Source of the DNA: Pseudovibrio sp. Ad37
Lineage (GTDB): Bacteria; Pseudomonadota; Alphaproteobacteria; Rhizobiales; Stappiaceae
Direction: 5' to 3'
Length of the DNA: 64,000 bases
NCBI RefSeq assembly: GCF_001623075.1
Contig: NZ_LMCF01000224.1
Coordinates: 38,104 to 102,103 of the forward strand
Positions 34,315 through 42,898 of this stretch are shown here, piece by piece. The translations under genes were made by a program, and so were the position numbers. The notes under the pieces are model-generated. The model was given only the letters and a program-made list of their open reading frames with translations, ran no database searches and was not told the DNA's origin. The first letter of the stretch is position 1; each line of letters begins with the position of its first letter.

Positions 34315-35305
34315 ATGCCCATACCAAATGTAAATACAACACAAACAACTGTTCAAATTGAAAACAACGCAAGTCTCACGCAAGTTAATACTAAAAGCGC
34401 ACAATCATCAAGCTTGAATGATTCCGCCTTAAAGGCAGAACCGGAACACAAAACAGGCTTCTACTACGCACCCTTTCGCATCTGAGGATGTCTTACTTTT
34501 CGCAGCAGGTACCAATCAAGCCCGCAACACTGCTGGTAAGGAACCACGCCATATTATCGTGGCAAATGATGCTGCTAAAACCAAACTGGAAACGCTCAAG
34601 CAGCAGCTGGTAGAAAAGAACCAGGCTCAGGCCAGTGACATTCGCGAAAAGGCAAATGCAGTCATCTCGGAGCTGAACCTTGAGGGATTTGAGCTTCTGG
34701 ACTTTGTATCATCAGATGCCTACACAGACATGCTGAAGCTGGCACAAAACTATTCCTTTGAAGCAGATGTCCTGCAGCAGGCAAACATTATCAGCAATGA
34801 GAAAACCGGCATTCTAGGCACGCTGAAAAACGGTGAGAACAAAATCTATGTACTCGGCCACGGCGCTAACGGCTCTAACGAAATCTCCAGCAAACGAAGC
34901 GCCAGTGAGGAAGGCTATGAAACCGTCTCCTCAAAAGGGTTGGCTGAGCAACTCTCAAAAGGCGGTCTGGATAAATCATTCACCGATATACGCGTCGAAA
35001 GCTGTTACAGCGCAGATGCAACCGCGCCAGAATCATTTGATCCGGAAGAACTGAAACTTTCCTCCGAACCCGGCTTCATAGATGCACCAGACGATCCAGA
35101 ACTCGACGGGACCAAAGTTTTCCCTTTTGCGCAGTCCTTAGCGAATGAACTCAAGAGTGCTGGCTTTGAAAGCCCGGAAGTTGCCGGTTATCACGGCGCG
35201 GGAAAAGCCTACTCAGAAGATGCCCATAGATACCAGACACTCCACACAGACGATGCACCAGTGGCCAGAAGCTCTGATGTACGGCAGATATTTATTCCGG
35301 TCTGA
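34315..35305 (+). CDS. Putative type III effector with caspase-like His/Cys dyad, frameshifted
   Basis: The second part (from GTG 34559) reads KIYVLGHGANGSNE and later FTDIRVESCYSADA, the His-Gly and hydrophobic-strand-Cys motifs of clan CD cysteine peptidases, 48 residues apart. The same frame is open upstream to at least 34470 (HPFASEDVLLFAAGTNQARN) without a start. In the other frame an ATG at 34315 with GGTGG before it gives an N-terminus rich in Asn, Thr, Ser and Gln (MPIPNVNTTQTTVQIENNAS), as in type III secretion signals. It stops at TGA 34483-34485. Removing one base in CCCTTT (34471-34476) fuses the two into about 329 residues (...FYYAP-FASEDV...). There is no neighbouring chaperone. 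The effector role is inferred; protease activity is untested. Confidence 0.5.
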
Positions 35306-35376
35306 ACCTACAGCTTTCCAGAAGCGATCAGCCTAAGTGCATAAAGCCCAGCAGAACTCTTGGCAGGGCTTATTGC

Positions 35377-36234
35377 TTAGCCTTTACATTTTACCAGCCT
35401 GCTCAGGATAGCATCAGCTTGAGTCCAGAGGATCGCACTCCCCTCCGCTGCAATCTGATGGAGCTCAGAGCAGCTCAGACGCGTGGCAAGGGTGCTGCCA
35501 AAATCAGGCGAATGCACCGGGCTCGTATCCTTGAGGCCATACCATAACTGCACGTCCTGCTTGATGTTCTCAACGTTGAATGACCAGCGCCCCATCGCAA
35601 GCCGCGTATCACGGGCATAGCCGGCCGCTCCCTGAGCGAAGCCCGAGGCCAGCGCATCACGATAGAGAGGAGCAAACGATGCTGAGGCATAAAACGCGCG
35701 GTCCTCTTCCCCGCTCATCCCCTCAATCATCTGCCACAACCATTCTGCTGTCGCCATGCCTGCAATGTCAGCCTCAAGACGGTCCGGATCATCGCAAGCC
35801 AAAGAAACCATACTCTTCAACTCATCAGGAAGCTTGGCAAACATACCGGGGAAAGCCAGCTCATCCTGACCGGACACAACCGCAACCCCATCAACAAGAC
35901 CAGAAGCTGCCAGTGCCAATGCAAAAGGCGCCCCCTGCGAAAAGCCAATCGCAAACGCCTGATCGGCCTTCACAAAATCAAGCAGTTCTTTGATATCCTC
36001 TGCCCAGCTTTCAAAGTTTTTCTCAGGATCTGCGCCGGACTTACCCAATCCCGGACGATCAACTGAGAGAACACGCAGACCCAGATCCTTTGCGGTTTGC
36101 TCTCCAAACGAAATGGCAGAGGCCATTCCTGCACCCTGACACAAAATCACAGGCCGCCCATCAGCATCACCCCATTCACTCCATGCAAGGGCGCGGTCAC
36201 CGGGTAGATTTATTGTTCCTTCTTGCAGCTTCAC
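35377..36234 (-). CDS. Alpha/beta hydrolase
   Basis: The protein (285 aa) has the alpha/beta-hydrolase fold: PVILCQGAGMASA with the oxyanion region, VDRPGLGKSG, the nucleophile elbow GFSQGAPFALALA (Ser), an acid near VQLWYGLKDTSPV and the His in SELHQIAAEGS. The substrate is unknown. The open frame reaches 36306, but the start is set at the GTG at 36234 because AAGGAATACGCTT precedes it and the sequence before it belongs to the ruined regulator region. It is divergent from the HxlR remnant, and a functional link with it may once have existed. Confidence 0.75.
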   Translation of the reverse strand: MKLQEGTINLPGDRALAWSEWGDADGRPVILCQGAGMASAISFGEQTAKDLGLRVLSVDRPGLGKSGADPEKNFESWAEDIKELLDFVKADQAFAIGFSQGAPFALALAASGLVDGVAVVSGQDELAFPGMFAKLPDELKSMVSLACDDPDRLEADIAGMATAEWLWQMIEGMSGEEDRAFYASASFAPLYRDALASGFAQGAAGYARDTRLAMGRWSFNVENIKQDVQLWYGLKDTSPVHSPDFGSTLATRLSCSELHQIAAEGSAILWTQADAILSRLVKCKG

Positions 36235-36270
36235 AAGCGTATTCCTTAATGAAAATTCAAAAGCTAAATC

Positions 36271-36489
36271 AACGAGCTGAAACGCAGACTGCCCGGTGTT
36301 TCTCAACGCTTATTGACAGCACAACTCCGCTCTCTGGAAGAGGATGGAATTGTCGACCGTAAAGTTATGGAAGTTGTACCGCCGCATGTGGAATACTCCC
36401 TTTCAAAAAAGGGCAGGTCCCTACAGCCGGTCCTTCAGGCAATGGAAACCTGGGGCGAGAACGAGGTCAAAAACTTCCCGATCTCTTAA
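36271..36489 (+). pseudogene. Remnant of an HxlR-family regulator
   Basis: In frame from 36271 the translation begins NELKRRLPGVSQRLLTAQLR and continues SLEEDGIVDRKVMEVVPPHV and EYSLSKKGRSLQPVL to the TAA at 36487-36489. This is the recognition helix, wing and C-terminus of an HxlR winged-helix protein. The N-terminal third, including the Cys-Pro start and first helices, is missing and stops (TAA, TGA) interrupt the frame just upstream. The fragment has no good start codon, so it is a decayed gene. It overlaps the convergent small membrane protein gene by four bases. Confidence 0.7.
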
Positions 36490-36692
36490 TCCTTGCGCTC
36501 ATAGTGATAAGTGATCTTGGGCTTGTTCTTGCCGAACAGGATCTTCAGGATCACAATGGGGATAGTGATGGCAATAACGGCCAGCATCAGGCCGGAGGCA
36601 AATCCGATAATGAGGAGGATAAATGCCAGTAAAGCCATCGCGAACAAAATCGCAATCACCCGCCCGGTTATATATTCCAGAAAATTCAGCAT
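36486..36692 (-). CDS. Small two-helix membrane protein
   Basis: The protein (68 aa from the ATG at 36692, MLNFLEYITG) has two membrane helices (VIAILFAMALLAFILLIIG and ASGLMLAVIAITIPIVILKIL, the second slightly shortened in reading) and a charged tail (KNKPKITYHYERKD). TTGGAG lies six bases before this ATG; an earlier in-frame ATG and TTG overlap that site and are less likely. Function is unknown. A copy of the dispersed repeat sits directly upstream. Confidence 0.55.
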   Translation of the reverse strand: MLNFLEYITGRVIAILFAMALLAFILLIIGFASGLMLAVIAITIPIVILKILFGKNKPKITYHYERKD

Positions 36693-36706
36693 CACCATCT
36701 CCAACG

Positions 36707-36752
36707 GGCATATCTTCCAAAACCGGCGCCGGTTTTCGGTTCAGGATACGCA
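36707..36752. repeat. Dispersed palindromic repeat, copy 4, with an adjacent stem
   Basis: CATATCTTCCAAAACCGGCG, CCGGTTTTCGGTTCAGGATACG. The inner AAAACCGGCGCCGGTTTT is a perfect palindrome. A second exact stem follows, AAAACAGCAC (36764-36773) with GTGCTGTTTT (36785-36794), resembling the 'CTAAAGCAG' companion stem of copy 2. Confidence 0.7.
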
Positions 36753-36846
36753 AATAAACATCCAAAACAGCACCGTTGCTATGTGTGCTGTTTTAGAGCT
36801 ACCCAAAGGGTACACCACTAGAAGATGGCGATGCAACTGAAGAGAA

Positions 36847-39000
36847 TCAAGCGTTCTCGTGCTTTTTCGCTGCCGGGTTATTCTCCCGCTCAGCATTCAG
36901 GTCAGCAAATGTTTTGCCAGAGGAAACCAGTTCCTCTAGCAGCTTTGCAGGCTGCCAGAAGTAAGCATCCTCCTGCGCATACACCTTGATATTGTTGAGG
37001 ATTTTCTCAAGCCCAATCTCATCCGCATACTGCATCGGGCCACCACGCCAACGCGGGAAGCCATAGCCGTAGATCAGCGTCATATCCACGTCCAGCGGCC
37101 GCAAGGCAATGCCTTCCTCAACCACCTTTGCAGCCTCATTCACCATCGCTGCCATGTACCGATCAAGGATCTGCTCTTTTGAAAGGTTTTGTGCGTTGAT
37201 ATGTTTTTCTTTGCGTTCCTCTGTCAAAATCTCGAGAACAGCAGGGTTTGGCGTGCCTTTCCGCGCACCTTCCTCATAAACGTAATAGCCCTTGCTGGTT
37301 TTCTGCCCAAACCAGCCTTGCTCACACATGCGGTCTGCAAATGTGAAATAACGTTCACGTGGATCACGGGTTGGCGCCTTCCGCTTGCGGGTCGCCCAGC
37401 CAATATCCAGACCAGCCAGATCAGCCACCGCATACGGCCCCATCGGGAAGCCGAATTCCAGCATCACCTCGTCCAACTCAAACGGCGATGATCCGTCCAC
37501 CACAACGGCATCAGCAGCTGCACGATAAGTCGCCAGAATGCGGTTGCCGATGAAGCCATCACAAACGCCAGCCCGAACAGCGACCTTGCGCATGACCTTG
37601 CCAAGCTGGAAACCGGTCGCAATCACATCTGGAGCCGTCTCGTCCGCAACCACCACTTCCAGCAGTTTCATGATGTGCGCTGGAGAGAAGAAATGCAGCC
37701 CAATCACATCCTGCGGACGCTTGGTCACTGCAGCAATGGCGTTCACATCCAGATAAGACGTGTTCGTCGCCAGAACAGCACCGTCCTTACAAACTTCATC
37801 CAGCTTCTGGAACACCTGCTTCTTCACAGTGATGTCTTCAAACACCGCCTCAACCACCAGATCCACATCAGAGAGCGAGGCATAGTCCGTGCTCAAAGAT
37901 AAGGCTTCAGCAAAGATCCGCTGTTCTTGCTCTGCTGAAAGCTTGCCCTTCTTAACAGCACCACCAGTATTCTTGGCAATCGTCGCTTTCGCGCGGCTCA
38001 GAGCCTCATCATCCCGCTCAATCAGGGTAACAGAAAGCCCATTCATCAGTGCACCGGTCGCTATGCCAGCGCCCATAGTACCACCGCCGATCACGCCGAT
38101 AGATTTCAACTCGCGTGGAGCAATGCCTTCAATTTCAGGAAGCTTGCCAAGCGCCCGATCCGCAAAGAACGCATGTGACAAAGCGCGGTGTTGAGCCGAG
38201 TTCTTCAGCTCCATAAACATCTCACGCTCTTTCGCCATGCCATCTGCAAAGCTGGTTTGACTGGCAATTTCAATGGCTTCAACGCATACCACTGGCGACT
38301 TCTGACCACGTGCCCGCTTGGCAATCGCAGCCTTAGCCTCCGCAAACACTTTCGGCTCAACAGCCGCAGCAACCAACTCAGAGCAACGGCGCAGCGGCGT
38401 CCCATTATCAATCACAGACCGTGCAAAGGAGAGGCCAGCAGCAACCGCATCAGCTTCCTCGCTCACCTCATCCAGAATACCAACAGCCTTTGCAGCATCC
38501 ACCCCAACTTGCGCACCGCTCGGGATCATCTCCAGCGCGGTCTCATAACCAGCCAAACGTGGCAGACGCTGCGTGCCGCCTGCACCCGGAATGATGCCCA
38601 GATGCACTTCTGGCAGACCAACCTTGGCGCCCTTTACCCCAACGCGGAAATGACAACCCAGTGCAACCTCAAGCCCGCCGCCCAGCGCAACACCATGAAT
38701 GGCAGCAATCACAGGCTTCGAGCAGGCTTCAATGCCATCAATCACATCAGGCAGATGCGGCTCAGTGGCAGGACGCTTGAACTCGCGAATGTCCGCCCCC
38801 GCAATGAACACCTTGCCAGCGCCAACAATTACCGCAGCCTTCGCCGCATCGTCTTCTTCAAACTGCTTGATACGCGCAACCAAATCCTGCCGGATCGCCA
38901 GCGACAACGCATTCACCGGCGCATTGCTCACGGTCATAACCGCAATATCACCGCGCAATTCATAGGAAACCTGACCTGATGACTTAAATGAAGAAGACAC
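36847..39000 (-). CDS. Bifunctional enoyl-CoA hydratase / 3-hydroxyacyl-CoA dehydrogenase (FadJ/FadB-like)
   Basis: The protein (717 aa) is the two-domain fatty-acid beta-oxidation enzyme. The N-terminal crotonase domain shows AVIVGAGKVFIAGADIREF and the oxyanion block AAIHGVALGGGLEVALGCH with the catalytic Glu in LPEVHLGIIPGAGGTQRLPR (split: LPEVHLGIIPGAGG). The dehydrogenase domain starts with IGVIGGGTMGAGIATGAL (about residue 300) and contains the catalytic His in GLHFFSPAHIMKLLEVV and NRILATYRAAADAVV. The length fits peroxisomal-type/FadJ proteins. The ORF runs to 39057, but the GTG at 39000 with GGGAG seven bases upstream is the better start. No thiolase is adjacent. Confidence 0.9.
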   Translation of the reverse strand: MSSSFKSSGQVSYELRGDIAVMTVSNAPVNALSLAIRQDLVARIKQFEEDDAAKAAVIVGAGKVFIAGADIREFKRPATEPHLPDVIDGIEACSKPVIAAIHGVALGGGLEVALGCHFRVGVKGAKVGLPEVHLGIIPGAGGTQRLPRLAGYETALEMIPSGAQVGVDAAKAVGILDEVSEEADAVAAGLSFARSVIDNGTPLRRCSELVAAAVEPKVFAEAKAAIAKRARGQKSPVVCVEAIEIASQTSFADGMAKEREMFMELKNSAQHRALSHAFFADRALGKLPEIEGIAPRELKSIGVIGGGTMGAGIATGALMNGLSVTLIERDDEALSRAKATIAKNTGGAVKKGKLSAEQEQRIFAEALSLSTDYASLSDVDLVVEAVFEDITVKKQVFQKLDEVCKDGAVLATNTSYLDVNAIAAVTKRPQDVIGLHFFSPAHIMKLLEVVVADETAPDVIATGFQLGKVMRKVAVRAGVCDGFIGNRILATYRAAADAVVVDGSSPFELDEVMLEFGFPMGPYAVADLAGLDIGWATRKRKAPTRDPRERYFTFADRMCEQGWFGQKTSKGYYVYEEGARKGTPNPAVLEILTEERKEKHINAQNLSKEQILDRYMAAMVNEAAKVVEEGIALRPLDVDMTLIYGYGFPRWRGGPMQYADEIGLEKILNNIKVYAQEDAYFWQPAKLLEELVSSGKTFADLNAERENNPAAKKHENA

Positions 39001-39148
39001 TCGAAACTCCCTGAGGCAAAGCGCACTCCCGCGCCGCACTATCACTCGCAATTCCACGTAGTTTAGCAGGGCACAGCAGGAATTCCAGTTGTAAAATACA
39101 ATTCTATTATGCGGAATTATGAGAGAGAGTCTTAGTTACCCTCACCAT

Positions 39149-39535
39149 CTACGACGGCTCATCCAACCCATTCGGCAAGGAGATCCAAAGCACAGTCTGA
39201 GCCTCAGGTGAATGCCGCGAAAGGTGACCCTTGCCATGCGTATCCTCAATAAGCACGAACTCCCCAGCGCCGACTGTTCGAACTTCCCCGTCACTGGTTT
39301 CATACTCAACGGACCCATCAAGCCTCACAGTCAAAATCCGATCAGGCACACTATGCCATTCCACCTGTCTCATACCTGCTGGAATGTGAGAGAAACGGAC
39401 GCGCGAAGCCGGATAACTGGCACTCACATCAAACGGAGTTGCATCAGGATGCACCGACACTTTCTGCGTCAGTATCTCAGCCTCACCAAAATGCGACTCC
39501 CCATCCGGCGTTGCGTAAATCCGTAGACACTTCAC
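39149..39535 (-). CDS. Cupin-domain protein
   Basis: The protein (about 128 aa from the GTG at 39535, which gives a natural N-terminus (M)KCLRIYATPDGESHF) is a single-domain cupin. Strand HIPAGMRQVEWHSVPDRILTVRLDGSVEYETSDGEVRTVGAG is represented by VEWHSVPDRILTVRL and VGAGEFVLIEDTHGKGH, with His residues placed for metal binding. The frame extends to a TTG at 39571. It is a stand-alone gene. Small cupins of this kind bind metals and act as isomerases or sensors; the role here is unknown. Confidence 0.7.
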   Translation of the reverse strand: MKCLRIYATPDGESHFGEAEILTQKVSVHPDATPFDVSASYPASRVRFSHIPAGMRQVEWHSVPDRILTVRLDGSVEYETSDGEVRTVGAGEFVLIEDTHGKGHLSRHSPEAQTVLWISLPNGLDEPS

Positions 39536-39762
39536 AGCAGCAGCCCCTTCAATCTGACCAAGATATCGCAAAATCTACCTACCATGCCGCAACCAGAAGA
39601 CGAAACAAGTACTCCAGATAATACAATCCCCCTTCATAGCGACATCTCGGCATACCTTTTCAGGATGTCTCGCTTGGATTTTAAGGGGGAAGCATTCAAA
39701 CGCAGCACATCGCTAAAAAACGAAACTGGTATGGTGTCTCCCAGGAAGCGAGAAGAATATAT

Positions 39763-40344
39763 CTACGCCATCAATGCCATAATTGCTTGGATAAGCGGTC
39801 CATTGTTGCCGTAAAAACTAGCAACCATAGCTGCCATGAACTGATCAGCTTGAATTTGCTCCACGTCCATCGGAAAACCTGAAATTTCAAAGAGAATGCT
39901 CAGTAAGGTTAGCTGACAACGTCCATTTCCCTCTCGAAAGGGATGAACGGCATTTATTTCTGCAACATAATAAGCTGCACGCTTCGCAAATGTTATCGGG
40001 TCCTCAATCAGCGTGAGGTGATTTTCAGATGCCAGTTGAGCAAAAATCTTGACCATTTCCTGCTCAATAAACTCAGGATAGCAAAACCAGCTATCGCCTT
40101 TTCCTGTCCGAATTTCTCTCGGCTTCCCTGTCCAGTCATAAACGTCTTGGAAAAAATGATGATGGATTGCCTTGTAGTACTCATAGTCCAATTCACCAGC
40201 TGGTAAAGGTTCCTCAGAGCGTGTCAGGAACATAAGCTGCTCGAACTGATCCAGCTCACTTTGGTCGGTCAAATCTAGTTTATTTTTAAGAACATGTGTA
40301 CCTGGATAGCATAGCGGATCTTCTATTGCATTATAACGGCTCAT
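39763..40344 (-). CDS. Fic-domain AMPylase-type toxin
   Basis: The protein (about 193 aa) has a complete Fic motif HPFREGNGRCQ (about residue 140), with the catalytic His and the phosphate-binding GNGR, so it is predicted to be active in transferring AMP (or a related group) to a target protein. The preceding flap reads IRTGKGDSWFCYPEFIEQEM. It starts at the ATG at 40344, whose A is the last base of the upstream TGA stop, so it is coupled to the small upstream gene, which is the expected antitoxin. This is the layout of VbhT/VbhA-like and mobile-mystery-type Fic modules. Confidence 0.85.
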   Translation of the reverse strand: MSRYNAIEDPLCYPGTHVLKNKLDLTDQSELDQFEQLMFLTRSEEPLPAGELDYEYYKAIHHHFFQDVYDWTGKPREIRTGKGDSWFCYPEFIEQEMVKIFAQLASENHLTLIEDPITFAKRAAYYVAEINAVHPFREGNGRCQLTLLSILFEISGFPMDVEQIQADQFMAAMVASFYGNNGPLIQAIMALMA

Positions 40345-40559
40345 CACCTTGATTTCTTGCTAAAACTGCGAGAAATAGCTGAACGCAAAGCATCCCCCTT
40401 CAAGCCTTCGCTTTCATGAAGGGCAATCGTCCTCTCCCATTTCTTAGTCAAAGTCATACCTTCAACAAGCGCAAACCTTGATGCTTTTTTTTTGCCAAGC
40501 GGAGAGACAGAAATCCGTCCACTTACGGTCGAGCGTTTGATAATATTACTTTTCGTCAT
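40344..40559 (-). CDS. Putative antitoxin of the Fic module
   Basis: The small basic protein (about 71 aa from the ATG at 40559, MTKSNIIKRST) immediately precedes the Fic gene with a TGATG stop/start. Class I Fic antitoxins carry (S/T)xxxE(G/N). Here the best match is ALHESEGLKGD, which keeps E-G but not the Ser/Thr four residues before the Glu. The inhibition helix may therefore be degenerate, or the match may be wrong. Assignment rests mainly on size, coupling and position. Confidence 0.65.
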   Translation of the reverse strand: MTKSNIIKRSTVSGRISVSPLGKKKASRFALVEGMTLTKKWERTIALHESEGLKGDALRSAISRSFSKKSR

Positions 40560-40703
40560 GCGCAAAGCTTAGCATAAACAATTAAAAAAATGCAAAAGCT
40601 GCTTTCTGTTACAACTGGTTAAAAAGATAAGAACCGAATCCCTCTCAATAAGAAGATACCAATTCGATCAGTGATCCAATATTTAGAATGTTCATTCCCA
40701 AAA

Positions 40704-40735
40704 CAAAAAACCCGGCGCCTTACGACACCGGGTTT
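40704..40735 (-). terminator. Terminator of the glycerol transporter operon
   Basis: On the minus strand AAACCCGG (40735-40728), loop, CCGGGTTT (40715-40708), then TTTTG. It follows the substrate-binding protein gene by about 75 bases, with a palindromic repeat in between. Confidence 0.85.
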
Positions 40736-40751
40736 CTCGTTTAGTCTTGGA

Positions 40752-40797
40752 AGTGTATCCCCGAAAAGTGGATACCGGTTTTCGGACAAAGATACGC
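40752..40797. repeat. Dispersed palindromic repeat, copy 5
   Basis: AGTGTATCCCCGAAAAGTGG, ATACCGGTTTTCGGACAAAG, ATACGC. A near-identical copy of the repeat at 2593, between the glpV stop and its terminator. Confidence 0.8.
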
Positions 40798-40810
40798 CCG
40801 AAAACGACGC

Positions 40811-42529
40811 TTACTTGGAAGCGTCTGCCCAGCTCTTGATCAGCTCGTCGTAGTCAACGGTAACCGGAGTTGGTTTTTCGTTAGCCAGTTTGGCTTTCGG
40901 TGCGCCTGGCTGGTTCAGCCAGAAATCACGATCCATAACTTCGTTGAGCTTAGGACCACACTCGCCCTGAACACCAGCACGCTCAAGACGCTTCAGAACT
41001 TTGTCCTGAGCAGCAGCAAGAGCAGTCATAGCTTCCTGAGGAGTTTTCGCGCCTGAGGATGCATCACCAATGTTCTGCCACCACAGCTGAGCCAGCTTTG
41101 GATAATCAGGAACGTTGGTACCGGTTGGGGTCCACTGTACACGAGCTGGAGAACGGTAGAATTCTACCAGACCACCCAGATTAGGTGCACGCTCTGTGAA
41201 GGACGCATCGCGAACGTCACTGTCACGCACGAAGGTCAGACCAACGTGAGACTTCTTCAAAGAAGTTGTCTTCGCAACGGTGAACTGAGCGTAGAGCCAT
41301 GCAGCTTTCGCACGATCTTCCGGGGTAGACTTCATGAGAGTCCAGGAACCAGCGTCCTGATAACCCAGCTTCATGCCCTCTTCCCAGTAAGCACCCTTCG
41401 GAGAAGGAGCCATACGCCACTTAGGAGTGCCGTCTGCGTTCACAACTGGAATACCCTCTTTCACCATGTCTGCGGTGAATGCGGTGTACCAGAAGATCTG
41501 CTGAGCAACAGAACCCTGTGCCGGAACCGGACCAGCTTCAGAGAACACCATGCCTGGTGCTTCAGCCGGAGCGTACTTCTTCAGCCACTCGATGTATTTG
41601 GTGATGGAGTAAACCGCGGCAGGACCATCGGTTGCACCACCGCGCTCAACGGAAGAACCAGCTGGGGAACAACCGTTTACGCGAATGCCCCACTCGTCAA
41701 CTGGCAGACCGTTTGGAATACCCTTGTCGCCAGCACCTGCCATGGAGAGCCACGCATCGGTAAAGCGCCAACCCAGGGATGGATCTTTCTTACCGTAGTC
41801 CATGTGGCCATAGACTTTTTCGCCGTTGATTTCTTTCACGTCGTTGGTGAAGAACTCAGCGATGTCCTCATAAGCGGACCAGTTAACCGGAACACCCAAC
41901 TCATAGCCGTATTTCGCTTTAAACTGAGCTTTGATGTCTGGGTTTGTGAACCAGTCATAGCGGAACCAGTAAAGGTTCGCGAACTGCTGTGTTGGAAGCT
42001 GATACAACTTGCCATCTGGGCCAGTTGTGAATGAGCGACCGATGAAGTCTTCAACATCCAGAGTTGGCAGCGTAACCGCTTTACCTTCGCCAGCCATCCA
42101 GTCAGTCAGGTTACGAACCTGCTTGTAGCGAGCGTGCGTACCGATCAGGTCGGAGTCGTTGACGTAAGCATCATAGATGTTCTCGCCAGACTGCATCTGG
42201 GTCTGAAGCTTCTCAACAACATCACCTTCACCGATCAGGTCGTGAGTAACTTTAATGCCGGTGATTTCGGTAAATGCTTTTGCAAGAACCTTCGCTTCGT
42301 ATTCGTGGGTCGCAATGGTTTCGGAAACCACTTTGATTTCCATACCTTTGAAAGGCTCAGCTGCTTTGATGAACCAGTCCATTTCCTTCATCTGCTCTTC
42401 CTGAGAAAGAGTAGAAGGCTGGAATTCGTCGCTCACCCACTTCTTCGCGGCTTCCATGTCTGCAAAAGCAGAGCTGGATGCGCAAATCATGGCTGCAAAG
42501 CCAACGGACGCTAAAAGCTGACGTCTCAT
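40811..42529 (-). CDS. glpV: Glycerol ABC transporter substrate-binding protein
   Basis: The 572-residue periplasmic protein begins with a signal peptide (QLLASVGFAAMICASSSAFA) and has an extracellular-solute-binding fold of the GlpV kind, which is longer than most sugar binders. It is the last gene of an operon with the same order as the Rhizobium leguminosarum glycerol system (glpSTPQUV). Conserved blocks are ITGIKVTHDLIGEGDVVEKL (about 90-110) and WRFTDAWLSMAGAG. Glycerol enters by active uptake here instead of by GlpF diffusion. GlpK and GlpD are not in the window. Confidence 0.85.
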   Translation of the reverse strand: MRRQLLASVGFAAMICASSSAFADMEAAKKWVSDEFQPSTLSQEEQMKEMDWFIKAAEPFKGMEIKVVSETIATHEYEAKVLAKAFTEITGIKVTHDLIGEGDVVEKLQTQMQSGENIYDAYVNDSDLIGTHARYKQVRNLTDWMAGEGKAVTLPTLDVEDFIGRSFTTGPDGKLYQLPTQQFANLYWFRYDWFTNPDIKAQFKAKYGYELGVPVNWSAYEDIAEFFTNDVKEINGEKVYGHMDYGKKDPSLGWRFTDAWLSMAGAGDKGIPNGLPVDEWGIRVNGCSPAGSSVERGGATDGPAAVYSITKYIEWLKKYAPAEAPGMVFSEAGPVPAQGSVAQQIFWYTAFTADMVKEGIPVVNADGTPKWRMAPSPKGAYWEEGMKLGYQDAGSWTLMKSTPEDRAKAAWLYAQFTVAKTTSLKKSHVGLTFVRDSDVRDASFTERAPNLGGLVEFYRSPARVQWTPTGTNVPDYPKLAQLWWQNIGDASSGAKTPQEAMTALAAAQDKVLKRLERAGVQGECGPKLNEVMDRDFWLNQPGAPKAKLANEKPTPVTVDYDELIKSWADASK

Positions 42530-42603
42530 ATATATTCCTCCCGACTATATTTTATTGCACTGAAAGTTCCCCTAAACATCAGTGCGGAGAAAAAAGCTCA
42601 ATC

Positions 42604-42885
42604 CTAAACCCAGCGGAACACGCAAAACGCGTATGCCACACAGACCAACAGAGCCCACCAAAGGTTTGCGCTAACAAACCCAAGCCAAAACAGGCAGATA
42701 AACGCACTGCCCAGCAGCGAAACAAACAAGCGGTCGCCGCGTGTCGTCTCAAATTTCAAAATCCCATGCCGGGGTGTCCCCCCCGGCACAAACCATTCCC
42801 AAACCGCCATGCTGGAGATCAGCAGGCCAATGGTGATGAAGAAAATCGCAGTCGGCGACGTCCAGGCCATCCAAGAAAAATCCAT
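42604..42885 (-). CDS. glpU: Small membrane subunit of the glycerol transporter (DUF2160)
   Basis: The protein (93 aa from the ATG at 42885, MDFSWMAWTSPTAIFF) belongs to the DUF2160 family, found almost only in GlpSTPQUV operons. Three membrane helices are seen: PTAIFFITIGLLISSMAVW, LFVSLLGSAFICLFWLGFV and LWWALLVCVAYAFCVF. GGGAGG precedes the ATG, so the longer frame to 42918 is rejected. Its function is unknown but it is expected to associate with the permease pair. Confidence 0.85.
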   Translation of the reverse strand: MDFSWMAWTSPTAIFFITIGLLISSMAVWEWFVPGGTPRHGILKFETTRGDRLFVSLLGSAFICLFWLGFVSANLWWALLVCVAYAFCVFRWV

Positions 42886-42898
42886 AATCGCCTCCCTG

